64,000 bases of DNA from Microbulbifer sp. VAAF005 (GTDB taxonomy: Bacteria; Pseudomonadota; Gammaproteobacteria; Pseudomonadales; Cellvibrionaceae), in contig NZ_CP120233.1 of NCBI RefSeq assembly GCF_030012985.1, positions 3,963,001-4,027,000 on the forward strand, given 5' to 3'. Below the pieces are notes generated by a model. It did no database searches, was not told the origin of the DNA, and saw only the letters and a program-made list of their open reading frames with translations. Position numbers and translations under genes: made by a program. Shown here one piece after another: positions 56,593-64,000 of this stretch; within the stretch, counting starts at the first letter, position 1; every line of letters starts with the position of its first letter.

Positions 56593-57066
56593 CTGCATAA
56601 TCACTGTCGGGCGTCTTGATTATGACCACACTTTGGTGGAAACCAGTGTTAACTGGTGCCATGAGAGCTACCCCAAAGGGACACCGACTATCGCTACTCA
56701 CGTTGATTAATATATTAATATCTGGCGGCTTCGTCAATGAGAGAGGGGTAATTACAGGATTCTTATCGGCATTTGGTCTCCAATTAAGTCTTCTTGATTT
56801 TTAAGTTAAGAGATTCTAATAGCCTAACTAACTGATTTATATGGAAAATACAGATTTTAAAGGTTTTAGCGGCAATCTGAGGGAATATTTATCGCCTTTG
56901 CTCTGTCTAGATGGCACACCAGTCCGAGCTTCTGGAGGTCAATAATGATTAAGATGGTTATAGCAATGAGTTATAAGGGCAAGGGGGTAGGTTTTGTTGA
57001 GCGCTTGCAGAAGAATCGTATTAATTGGTAGCTAGAATCGCTAAATATCAATTATGTAAACTATTT
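56593..57066. other. Intergenic, ~470 bp, short frames only
   Basis: Contains a 34-codon frame at about 56840-56944 (ENTDFKGFSGNLREYLSPLL) and a 28-codon frame at 56945-57031 that has an almost ideal GGAGG six bases before its ATG (IKMVIAMSYKGKGVGFVERL). Neither resembles a known protein; they look like leftovers of lost genes. Confidence 0.35.
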
Positions 57067-57378
57067 TTACGCGCCGTTAATTCTGTTGGGGTCTTCAACC
57101 CATTCCTGGTTAATGCCTGTTTTTTGGTATGGCCGATGAAGGTATTCATTAAAAACAGATAGATCTATGTGAGCATTGATCAGATGGTGGAAAGCAAACT
57201 CAAAAGTTTGAGGTTGTAACTGCCCTTCGAAGTTGATTACGATCATGGCATCTTGGTTGTAATCATAGTTCTTGGAGTTGGGTGTGTATAGGATCTCAAT
57301 ATTGAGGCTCCATTTTATCAAAAAACACAAACCTCTAAGCGTTTTTCTACAGACTGAATGCCCCGTTAAGATCCCCAA
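57067..57378 (-). pseudogene. Possible condensation-domain fragment (NRPS-like)
   Basis: 103 codons in reverse. The segment IEILYTPNSKNYDYNQDAMI, then VINFEGQLQPQTFEFAFHHL and INAHIDLS resembles the beginning of peptide-synthetase condensation domains (LYHSLY-P-S--Y, L-G-L----L--A). There is no HHxxxDG motif and the frame ends after ~100 codons, so if the resemblance is real this is a remnant. No other NRPS sequence is near. Confidence 0.28.
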
Positions 57379-57458
57379 GCAAGCCTGGCAAATCGGACCA
57401 TGCTTGCTTGGGTATGCTTCAACGGCTTCTTATGTGTATCCTGCGATATTAATTAAAC

Positions 57459-57815
57459 TTATTCCCAGATGCTTATCCATTCAATTTCATGTGCATCTGA
57501 AGATATACCGCTCGACTCTTTAACATTTACGCTTACTTTTTTTCCTGAAGCCTGCGCAGATAGCAGAGTAGATAAAATACTTGGATAAGATGGTTCTGAG
57601 TTTTCAAGATATGCGTATTTGACTCCTTCACAATCTCCCTGGCTATTTACAAATATACGTAAAGTATCTGCATAAGCACTACCATTGTCACGAGTTGCTT
57701 GTACCGTTATTCCTTTCACATCAATGTAACCGCATTCTAAGTAAGCATGAGATTGAACAGAAAAAACAGAGAGTGCTACTGCACCAGAAGTAATAGAAAA
57801 TGCCTTTTTAAACAT
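57459..57815 (-). CDS. Small secreted protein, unrecognised
   Basis: 118 aa with a clear signal peptide (KKAFSITSGAVALSVFSVQS then HA-YLEC). The mature part of ~93 residues has two cysteines (LECGYI, GDCEGV) that can pair, and beta-rich sequence such as GITVQATRDNGSAYADTLRI and KKVSVNVKESSG. Probably periplasmic or extracellular. No family recognised. AT-rich like the surrounding DNA. Confidence 0.65.
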   Translation of the reverse strand: MFKKAFSITSGAVALSVFSVQSHAYLECGYIDVKGITVQATRDNGSAYADTLRIFVNSQGDCEGVKYAYLENSEPSYPSILSTLLSAQASGKKVSVNVKESSGISSDAHEIEWISIWE

Positions 57816-57852
57816 TAGAGATTCCTTACGTTAGTTATCAATAGAAAATATA

Positions 57853-58065
57853 TTATTTTACGTTATCATAAAAAATGAAAGAGTGAATTTCTTCTTGCAC
57901 GATAAAATCCACTGCATGCAAGGCTTTTAAATGAAGACGAAACCGAAATATAAAAGTCGTCGCTGTGTCCGAGATTGCTGATTGGGGTCTATCCACTAGC
58001 TTGCGACCTAGGTGAAATGCAGAGCTGTAGTCGCTAACTATTGTCTGGACCTCTCGATTTATCAT
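57853..58065 (-). CDS. Short open frame, weakly supported
   Basis: 70 codons (AFHLGRKLVDRPQSAISDTA, LKALHAVDFIVQEEIHSF). No ribosome site at a normal distance and no recognised feature. It may be a small gene or part of a lost one; given the broken neighbours I keep it at low confidence. Confidence 0.2.
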   Translation of the reverse strand: MINREVQTIVSDYSSAFHLGRKLVDRPQSAISDTATTFIFRFRLHLKALHAVDFIVQEEIHSFIFYDNVK

Positions 58066-58097
58066 ACCCTAAAAAGGGTTGACCACTACATAAGCCT

Positions 58098-58304
58098 CTA
58101 ATAGGGGGCAAACTTTTCACTAAAGAGCTTTGCCAGATTAGCTTCTACACCTTTAAGGATTTCTGCATCGTTAAGCAGATCAGACAGGGTGTCTTCATTA
58201 ATTGAATTCTCATCAAGGTTTTCAATTTGTTTAAGATGGTATCGCATTGAATCCAGGATTAGGGTTAAGTTGGTATAGGGGAGCTTTAAGTCTAATGTTT
58301 CCAC
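58098..58304 (-). CDS. Small acidic helical protein
   Basis: 68 aa starting with GTG (VETLDLKLPYTNLTLILDSM); AGAGA precedes the start. Acidic and predicted helical throughout (QIENLDENSINEDTLSDLLN, EANLAKLFSEKF). Upstream on the same strand the sequence ...TREYTQRLL reads into the start in another frame and may be its lost N-terminus. Follows another short gene (58353-58572) by ~50 bp. Family not recognised; antitoxin/immunity-sized, but nothing proves that. Confidence 0.4.
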   Translation of the reverse strand: METLDLKLPYTNLTLILDSMRYHLKQIENLDENSINEDTLSDLLNDAEILKGVEANLAKLFSEKFAPY

Positions 58305-58352
58305 AATAATCTCTGAGTGTACTCTCTAGTGTGGTCCATGAGGGCATGAGAT

Positions 58353-58572
58353 TCACCGAGTTGCATTGTTCTTGAGGGGGTAGACATTGTAGTGGTTTGT
58401 ATACCTTGGCCTTCTGTATACGACAAACTTCACCCCATTTCTTGCTTGAAGTAACGCATCTTTCATGAGGCGAATATGATTAAGTCTAGGTTTTTTAGAA
58501 TTCCCATATCGATGTGAATCCAAGAATAGTTCTGTATGATCTGTAATGTAAAATCTCTTCCTTTGTTAGCAC
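58353..58572 (-). pseudogene. Small basic protein, probably broken at the start
   Basis: A 71-codon open frame (58565-58353) reads FYITDHTELFLDSHRYGNSK, then PRLNHIRLMKDALLQARNG and VKFVVYRRPRYTNHYNVYP, with protein-like composition. The only well-placed start, a GTG at 58572 after AAGGGAG, opens a different frame (LTKEEI...), one base out of register. So the gene is either frameshifted within its first ten codons or misread there. No family recognised. Confidence 0.35.
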
Positions 58573-58845
58573 TACTATCTCCCTTTAGTAACTCGTCCCC
58601 ACCATGTTTGCGCCAGAGTGATCCTTGCTTGATGTGTAGTAATCGAGCGCTAACTTTGGCCATTAATAAGTGGCGGCTAAGCGGGTGCAGGGAATATTTC
58701 GTAGAGATTGTAAAACTTGATTAGATTAGTTTGGGTAGAATTACGTGCCGTTTAAGTGACTGGTGCGGACGTGCAAAATTTAGGAGCGTGATGCTCATAA
58801 ATGAAATTGTCTCTCTTGTGTGTAATTAAAAGTAGTCAGAGCTTT

Positions 58846-59119
58846 AGGAGGAGATATTAATTTTTGCTTAGTCAATCCTTTTGCTGATTACCCTTGTCGC
58901 TGTTTGTTTTAGGGCGGTGATTTATTCTCAATGAAAAACGCCTCCCAAAGGGCACTACTGAATATCAAAAGTTGAGAAAGGAGTGCGCTAAAAAGTGTGA
59001 TGAAGAGCTGTTATCAGGTTCCGAAGAAGTAGATCAGACAGAGCTACTGAGCGGGGAAAGATGGAATGCGAGATGATAATCCTGAGGGGAAGCCGGATTT
59101 AAAAGAAGTTAAGAGGTAG
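58846..59119 (+). pseudogene. Decayed small membrane protein next to ssrA
   Basis: A strong ribosome site AGGAGGAG (58846-58853) is followed by three overlapping frame pieces: a hydrophobic helix (ILLLITLVAVCFRAVIYS), a charged part (LNEKRLPKGTTEYQKLRKEC, then AKKCDEELLSGSEEVDQTEL, LSGERWNA), and the end DDNPEGKPDLKEVKR with stop at 59117-59119. Together they look like one ~85-aa single-pass membrane protein with two frame breaks. No intact start is left. Confidence 0.4.
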
Positions 59120-59222
59120 TGTATACAGTGTTGGATAGTTGCACTTTAATGATGTCGACTTTTTGGGCAAGGAAATTGTTTAGCTCTTGAACCTGAAGGT
59201 TTTCTGGATGTGAGCTAGAAAT

Positions 59223-59254
59223 AAAAAAGGCCAACCTCACGGTTGGCCTTTTTC
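59223..59254 (-). terminator. Rho-independent terminator of ssrA
   Basis: Stem GGCCAACC / GGTTGGCC (59229-59236 and 59241-59248) with a four-base loop, followed on the reverse strand by TTTTTTAT. It starts ten bases after the tmRNA 3' end. Confidence 0.92.
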
Positions 59255-59258
59255 GATT

Positions 59259-59648
59259 TGGTGGAGATGGCGGGAGTCGAACCCGCGTCCGTCAGCACTC
59301 TGCCAGAGGCTCTACATGCTTAGCTCCGTCTATTGATTTAACCCATTACAGCCCGGCGGTCAGGACGTATAGGGCGATCCCGTAAGTTGTTTAACCGCTT
59401 ACCCACGAGTATGGCTTGCGGCGATCCAGTTCTGTATAACAGTCTACAGCGCGATACTGGAACCTTGCTGAAGACTGCTAAGGGACGAACCCTTAGTTAG
59501 CGCTTCACAAGCTGCTTACGCAGCGAGTTGGGCACCGTAGTTGTCGTCGTTGGCAACTAATAAAATACAGCTTTGGATTAACGAGATTCGCTGCCATCTC
59601 GGCATGCACCCAAGGTTTCGTCACCGGCGTCGAATCCAAGTCATCCCC
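59259..59648 (-). ncRNA. ssrA: Transfer-messenger RNA (tmRNA)
   Basis: About 390 nt. The 5' end GGGGATGACTTGGATTCGAC and the 3' end GGGTTCGACTCCCGCCATCT-CCACCA form the tRNA-like half, with CCA encoded (59259-59261 on the plus strand as TGG). The tag frame reads ANDDNYGAQLAA and stop, with GCC as likely resume codon. It rescues stalled ribosomes with SmpB, whose gene lies 1.6 kb upstream on the same strand. A terminator follows directly. The 3' end is a common integration site for islands; the DNA beyond it (55-59 kb) is AT-rich and full of broken genes. Confidence 0.97.
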
Positions 59649-59785
59649 GATAAGAAACACTTTCGTGTGTCATCTAAGTATACCTCAAAATTCACGTTAG
59701 CAATAAATTTTATGTATTCGCCATTTGAGCGATCAGAGTCGCTTTAGTCAGGCGCTTTGAGGGAGGGCTTAAGTGGGAAGGGAGT

Positions 59786-59810
59786 TCCCGGCGGTGGGGT
59801 ACCGCCGGGA
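59786..59810. terminator. Strong hairpin downstream of the first NSS transporter
   Basis: Perfect 10-bp stem TCCCGGCGGT / ACCGCCGGGA with GGGGT loop, 12 bp after the transporter stop. No T-run follows on the reverse strand, so it may act as a processing or stability stem. Confidence 0.5.
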
Positions 59811-59821
59811 GGGAGATCAGT

Positions 59822-61168
59822 TTAGGCAATGGACTGTACGAAAGCAGTCAGGATTAGCAGTGGGCAGACGATGCGCACGTACCAGGGCCAGATTTTCCAG
59901 AACAGGGTGTGTTCGATATCTTCATGGCCTTTTTTGAGCTCACTCAGCAGCTGATCGCGGCGCCAGATCCAGCCAGCAAAGATACATAGTGCAATGCCGA
60001 GCAGAGGTTGGCCGTATTCGGTGCTGATGCTGACTGCCAGTCCGAAGAGGGCGTCGAAGTTGTAGATGATGCCGCAACTCACGCCGAAGATGATCAGGCC
60101 AACGATCGGGGTGGCGATGCGGCGAGGGATATTCAGGTTCTCGATAGAGAAGGCCACCGGTACTTCCAACATGGAAATGGAGGAGGTGAGGGAGGCGATA
60201 ACCATCAGCGCGAAGAAGGCGATGGCGACGAATATCCCGGCTTCACCCATGGTGTCGAACAGTGCCGGCAGCACTTGTAGGATCAGGCTTGGGCCAGCGA
60301 TCAGGGAGCCGTCGGCAGAGAAAATCTGGGTGCCGGCTTCCTGGGCTACGTACATGGCGGGTAGGATCAGCAGGCCCGCTGTGAAGGCGATGCCCACATC
60401 AATCAGGGTTACCAGGGCGCCGAGGCGCGGCAGGCTTTCCTGCTGGCTCAGGTAGGAGCCGTAGATCAGCATGGTGCCTACACCCAGGGATAGGGAGAAA
60501 AAGGCCTGACCCATGGCGGAGATCAGCAGATCCGGGGTGAAGTGGTCGAAGTTGGGCATTAGGTACACTTCCAGGCCGGTCAGGGCGCCGGGCTGGGTGA
60601 GTACGTAGCAGATCAACAGCAATAACAGGATGATCAGCGATGGCATCAACAGGGTGGACCAGCGCTCGATCCCCTTCTCAACACCACTGGCGATAATCAG
60701 CATGGTGAGACCACTGAAGATAGCGGTCATGATCATATTGCGATCGGTGCTGTTGCCGGCCAACCACTGGGCTGCCTCTTGGGCGCCGAACAGGCCGGCG
60801 AAAGGTTCGGCCAGGTGCGCCACCATCCAGCCCGCCACAATGGCGTAGAAGCTCAGGATAAGTGAGGCCACCAGGATACCGCCGAAGCCGGTCAGGCCTC
60901 CGAAAAAGCGGCTGATGGGCCCGTTGGAAATGGAGCGCAGCGCCTGCACCATATTGCGGCGCGCGTGGCGGCCGATGGTGAGTTCCGCCATCAGGGCTGG
61001 GTAGGCGAGCGCAAAGGCTAGAAATAAGTAGGCGACTACAAAGGCGGCGCCGCCGTTACTGGCGGCCTTGGTTGGAAAGCCCCAAATATTGCCGAGACCA
61101 ACGGCGGAGCCCGCCGCAGCCATCAAAAAGCCAATATTCGAGCTGAACTGTCCTCGCGGTGCACTCAT
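59822..61168 (-). CDS. Sodium-dependent transporter, NSS/SNF family (1)
   Basis: 448 aa with about eleven helices. The NSS sodium-site opening is clear: FSSNIGFLMAAAGSAVGLGN with IWGFPTKAASNGGAAF. Other family elements are MAELTIGRHARRN and AFFSLSLGVGTMLIYGSYLS. It is a LeuT-like symporter, probably for an amino acid; the bacterial short form lacks a long C-terminus. Reverse strand, downstream of smpB by ~40 bp. Confidence 0.93.
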   Translation of the reverse strand: MSAPRGQFSSNIGFLMAAAGSAVGLGNIWGFPTKAASNGGAAFVVAYLFLAFALAYPALMAELTIGRHARRNMVQALRSISNGPISRFFGGLTGFGGILVASLILSFYAIVAGWMVAHLAEPFAGLFGAQEAAQWLAGNSTDRNMIMTAIFSGLTMLIIASGVEKGIERWSTLLMPSLIILLLLLICYVLTQPGALTGLEVYLMPNFDHFTPDLLISAMGQAFFSLSLGVGTMLIYGSYLSQQESLPRLGALVTLIDVGIAFTAGLLILPAMYVAQEAGTQIFSADGSLIAGPSLILQVLPALFDTMGEAGIFVAIAFFALMVIASLTSSISMLEVPVAFSIENLNIPRRIATPIVGLIIFGVSCGIIYNFDALFGLAVSISTEYGQPLLGIALCIFAGWIWRRDQLLSELKKGHEDIEHTLFWKIWPWYVRIVCPLLILTAFVQSIA

Positions 61169-61208
61169 GGTAAATCCCGTAATTATTCTTCTAATAGTTC
61201 ACTGTGCA

Positions 61209-61688
61209 CTATTTGTGCGCCGAGCGCATTAGGCGCTGCTTTTCGCGGTTCCAATCGCGCTTCTTCTCAGTCTCGCGCTTGTCATGGCTCGCCTTACCTT
61301 TAGCAAGGCAGACTTCGCACTTCACCAGATGCCCTTTCCAGTACATGGCGGTGGCAACCACGGTGTGACCCTTCTGCTCAACAGCGGCAATCAGCTTGGA
61401 AAGTTCGCGCTTGGTGAGCAGCAGGCGACGGGTGCGGTCAGGCTCGGTAACAAAGTGGGTGGAGGCACTGGGTAGCGGCTGGATGTTGGCACCCAGCAGC
61501 CAGGCTTCCCCGTTTTTGAAAATGACATAGCTGTCGGTCAGCTGGGCTTTGCCCTCCCGACAGCTTTTGACTTCCCAGCCTTTCATCTCAACGCCCGCCT
61601 CAAACTTTTCTTCAATGAAATAGTCGTGGCGGGCCTTCTTGTTGAGGGCGATGGTATTGGATGTTTGTGCTTTCTTTTTCTTGGCCAT
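61209..61688 (-). CDS. smpB: SsrA-binding protein SmpB
   Basis: 159 aa. Motifs [39 protein letters not shown] and the C-terminal [18 protein letters not shown] typify SmpB, which binds tmRNA and mimics the anticodon stem in the ribosome. It lies between two NSS transporter genes with gaps of about 15 and 40 bp. The tmRNA gene is 1.6 kb downstream on the same strand. Confidence 0.97.
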   Translation of the reverse strand: MAKKKKAQTSNTIALNKKARHDYFIEEKFEAGVEMKGWEVKSCREGKAQLTDSYVIFKNGEAWLLGANIQPLPSASTHFVTEPDRTRRLLLTKRELSKLIAAVEQKGHTVVATAMYWKGHLVKCEVCLAKGKASHDKRETEKKRDWNREKQRLMRSAHK

Positions 61689-61703
61689 GAAAACTACGAG
61701 TGA

Positions 61704-63122
61704 CTATATAAAACTGTGTCCAAAAAACTTCAGGGCCACGGTATTGATAAAGATAAGCAGCAGTATCAATGGGATAAAAGTGCCCAGGGAGAAGTTAACG
61801 TATTTTTGCGAAAACGAGCCTGCAAAGTTGCTGTCACCTTCTTGCAGCTCTTTATCAAAATTGGATTTCTTCCATTTGTAGATCACGAACAGACATACCA
61901 GCAGGCCGTTTAAAGGCAGGATGGTGTCGTAGAAGATGATCTCCACCAAATCGAAGAACGACTTGTTTGCGCCGGCCAGTTGTACAAACTCTGTAAACCA
62001 AGTGGCCATACCGAATGATACGGCGCAAGCGATGGCGAGTACAAATTGAACTGCCGCGACGATGTAAATGGCCTTCTTACGCTCCATGTTGCGCTCGTCG
62101 CGCAGGGTGGCGATAGGCACTTCGATAATGGAAACCAGTGAGGTGATGGCGGCAACCAGTACCAGGAAGAAGAAGATGGCCGCTACGGCGCTGGCGCCTA
62201 TGTAACCGATTCCGTCTTGCAAAGCGAGGAAAATCTTTGGCAGGAACAGGAAGATCATACCGGCGGAGGAGTCGCTCAATTCTGCCGGATCAATCTGCGG
62301 GTTAAAGTGGAAAATACTCGGCAAAATCAGCAGGCCAGCAGTAAAGGCTACCAATGTGTCAGTAATCGCTACGGCGCGGGAGGAACCGGGGATGGAGTCC
62401 TTCTTCTTCATATAGGAGCCGTAGGTAATCATGATGCCCATTCCCAGAGACAGGGAGAAGAAGGCCTGGGCCATGGCTTTACTGATTACGTTGCCATCAA
62501 TTTTGCTGAAGTCGGGTACCAGGTAGTACTGCAAACCGAGGGCGGCGTTATCCAGGGTCAATACAAAGAAGACCAGTCCCAGTAACATCACAAACAGCAT
62601 GGGCATCAGGGTTTTTGCGGCCCGCTCAATACCGTCTTTAACACCCATAGCGAGAATGGCATTAATGATCAGCATCAGGATGACCAGGTAAATAAATACC
62701 GTGGGAGTATTGATAAAGTGGATAAAGAAATCCGGGGTGGCGAGCTTATCCAGGTTGCCGGAGAAGATTTCTACCAGGTACCCCATTACCCAAACGGTGA
62801 CTACCAAATAAAAAACCGCGATCATAAATGGGGTGATCAGGGCCAGCCAACCGGGAATACTCCATAGCGTGGAGCCCTTGGATATCTCGCGATAGGCCCC
62901 GACAGGGTCTTTGTCTGAGCGGCGACCCATAGCGAGTTCAGCCATCATCACCGGCAGGCAGATCAGGAATACGAAGAGAGCGTAGACCAGTAAGAAGGCG
63001 CCGCCCCCGCTTTTGGTGGCTGCTACAGGGAATGCGACCAGGTTGCCAATACCGACGGCGGAACCTGCGGCGGCCAGGATAAAGCCCAGCCTTGACCCAA
63101 AATGCTCTCTCACTGCGGTCAT
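61704..63122 (-). CDS. Sodium-dependent transporter, NSS/SNF family (2)
   Basis: 472 aa with twelve helices. SRLGFILAAAGSAVGIGNLV / AFPVAATKSGGGAF is the NSS sodium-site region, followed by MAELAMGRRSDKDPVGAYRE and AFFSLSLGMGIMITYGSYMK. It is related to the 59822 gene but too different for a recent duplication. First gene of the reverse run transporter-smpB-transporter. The 190-bp gap before ratA holds the divergent promoters. Confidence 0.93.
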   Translation of the reverse strand: MTAVREHFGSRLGFILAAAGSAVGIGNLVAFPVAATKSGGGAFLLVYALFVFLICLPVMMAELAMGRRSDKDPVGAYREISKGSTLWSIPGWLALITPFMIAVFYLVVTVWVMGYLVEIFSGNLDKLATPDFFIHFINTPTVFIYLVILMLIINAILAMGVKDGIERAAKTLMPMLFVMLLGLVFFVLTLDNAALGLQYYLVPDFSKIDGNVISKAMAQAFFSLSLGMGIMITYGSYMKKKDSIPGSSRAVAITDTLVAFTAGLLILPSIFHFNPQIDPAELSDSSAGMIFLFLPKIFLALQDGIGYIGASAVAAIFFFLVLVAAITSLVSIIEVPIATLRDERNMERKKAIYIVAAVQFVLAIACAVSFGMATWFTEFVQLAGANKSFFDLVEIIFYDTILPLNGLLVCLFVIYKWKKSNFDKELQEGDSNFAGSFSQKYVNFSLGTFIPLILLLIFINTVALKFFGHSFI

Positions 63123-63312
63123 AAGTACTCTCGCTATTATTTTTTGAATGCTTGTAGTTTTTGATACATCGGCTGGGGCAAATTGCTCCCCACCAGTAAA
63201 AAATGCGATTGTTACAGGAATTGTCTTGCTTGAGTAGCGTCGACTGGCAAAATTAGCCGTTCAACGGCAATCCCAGGTAATTTTGCCTGATGGACTGGAT
63301 TAGACAGTAGGA

Positions 63313-63753
63313 ATGACTGAAATAGAACGCAGTGCGCTGGTGATGTACAGCGCGGAACAAATGTTTGACCTGGTCAACGATGTGGCCAGTTACCCGCAAT
63401 TTTTACCCGGCTGTCGCGCTGCGGAGATTATCCACAGCGATAACTCTACTTTAGAGGCGCGGCTGGATTTGTCGCGTGCGGGTATAAAGCAGAGCTTTGT
63501 GACCCGAAATCAGCTAGTGCGTCCCAAGTCGATGACACTCAAGCTGGTGGATGGCCCCTTCGAGCAGTTTGAAGGGCTGTGGGAATTTACTCCACTGGCT
63601 GAAAATGCCTGTAAGGTGAGTTTCACCCTTTCGTTTTCGATGAAAAATCGATTGATCGCGGCGGCTGCGGGAAAAATTTTCAGTGACCTGGCTAACCAGA
63701 TGGTTGCGATTATGTGTGAGCGCGCTGAAGAAGTTTATGGGAAACCCCAATGA
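63313..63753 (+). CDS. ratA: RatA / SRPBCC-fold coenzyme Q-binding-type protein
   Basis: 146 aa of the polyketide-cyclase/SRPBCC fold. The start EIERSALVMYSAEQMFDLVN and the motif FLPGCRAAEI are characteristic of RatA/YfjG; the C-terminus has FSMKNRLIAAAAGKIFSDLA and NQMVAIMCERAEEVYG. RatA was described as a toxin that blocks 70S ribosome association in E. coli, but the family also resembles CoQ-binding COQ10, and its role is disputed. ATG follows GTAGGA. Overlaps rnfH (ATGA), the usual pairing. Confidence 0.93.
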   Translation: MTEIERSALVMYSAEQMFDLVNDVASYPQFLPGCRAAEIIHSDNSTLEARLDLSRAGIKQSFVTRNQLVRPKSMTLKLVDGPFEQFEGLWEFTPLAENACKVSFTLSFSMKNRLIAAAAGKIFSDLANQMVAIMCERAEEVYGKPQ

Positions 63754-64000
63754 CAGAAGATAAAACAATCTCGGTGGAGGTGGTGTACGCACTGCCCCAT
63801 GAACAGCGATTGATGCGTTTGTTGGTGTCTGAGGGCACCACTGCGCGGGAGGCGCTAATTCGCTCGGGAATTCCCAAGGAGTATCCTGAAGTTGATCCGG
63901 ATACTGCAAAGATGGGCATTTTTGCCCAGGTGCTGGGGAGTAAGGGGCTGCCGCCGGCAGAAAGTTATGTCCTGCAACCCGGGGACCGGGTTGAGGTGTA
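63750..64000 (+). CDS. rnfH: RnfH/UPF0125 family protein (partial, right edge)
   Basis: The first 83 codons are in the window and the frame is still open at 64000. ISVEVVYALPHEQRLMRLLV, then EGTTAREALIRSGI and MGIFAQVLGSKG are typical of RnfH, a ubiquitin-like-fold protein coupled with RatA. The ATG lies within the ratA stop (ATGA). Confidence 0.92.
   Translation, partial: MTEDKTISVEVVYALPHEQRLMRLLVSEGTTAREALIRSGIPKEYPEVDPDTAKMGIFAQVLGSKGLPPAESYVLQPGDRVEV

Noticed and set aside
58463..58663. Reverse frame of 66 codons with ATG
   Set aside because: Overlaps the more protein-like frame at 58353-58565; no ribosome site and no conserved feature.
59259..59300. Direct duplicate of the ssrA 3' end marking an island boundary
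   Set aside because: No second copy was seen within the window, so no att sites are called.

Overview
The window looks like chromosome of a marine, aerobic gammaproteobacterium of the Microbulbifer/Saccharophagus (Cellvibrionales) type. Pointers are a tmRNA with the tag ANDDNYGAQLAA, a gammaproteobacterial smpB / ratA-rnfH neighbourhood, a Na+-coupled lifestyle (six-gene Mrp antiporter, SbtA-type bicarbonate transporter, two NSS transporters) and OmpW/autotransporter surface proteins. The species assignment is inference; no rRNA or tRNA gene was seen.

Layout. 1-3.2 kb: C-terminal part of an RTX-like autotransporter (runs off the left edge) and an OmpW porin. 3.4-7.2 kb: a LysR regulator diverging from a tight run of small membrane protein, SbtA-like bicarbonate transporter, purE and purK; PurK consumes bicarbonate, so transporter and enzyme fit one operon. 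7.2-13 kb: mnhABCDEFG, reverse strand, with frameshifts in mnhA and mnhE. 13.1-17.3 kb: a redox/quinone set (DoxX, glutathionyl-hydroquinone reductase, LysR, pirin) and a second OmpW.

17.7-45.9 kb is accessory DNA lying between two inverted copies of a 263-bp non-coding MITE-like element. It holds an alpha/beta hydrolase (frameshifted), a 441-aa protein of unknown type translationally coupled to a 6.9-kb tandem array of eight ~272-aa paralogues plus one truncated ninth unit (the most unusual object here, possibly a toxin/effector with an amplified immunity family), a duplicated-fold membrane protein, a type I restriction-modification locus (hsdR-fic-hsdM-hsdS-COG2958), a SNF2/SWIM helicase, a DUF2339 membrane protein and AzlCD.

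45.9-55 kb: small secreted proteins, a large lipoprotein, a CadC-type regulator with TolB-like propeller, a divergent esterase and a serine hydrolase, then csrA. 55.3-59.2 kb: AT-rich stretch full of short and broken genes abutting the 3' end of ssrA (tmRNA), a classical integration site. 59.2-64 kb: ssrA, two NSS transporters flanking smpB, ratA and the start of rnfH.

An important caution: at least ten genes are interrupted by apparent single-base losses, nearly all in homopolymers (often C or G runs of five or six). That bias suggests sequence or assembly error rather than decay, so calls marked frameshifted may be intact in the organism.
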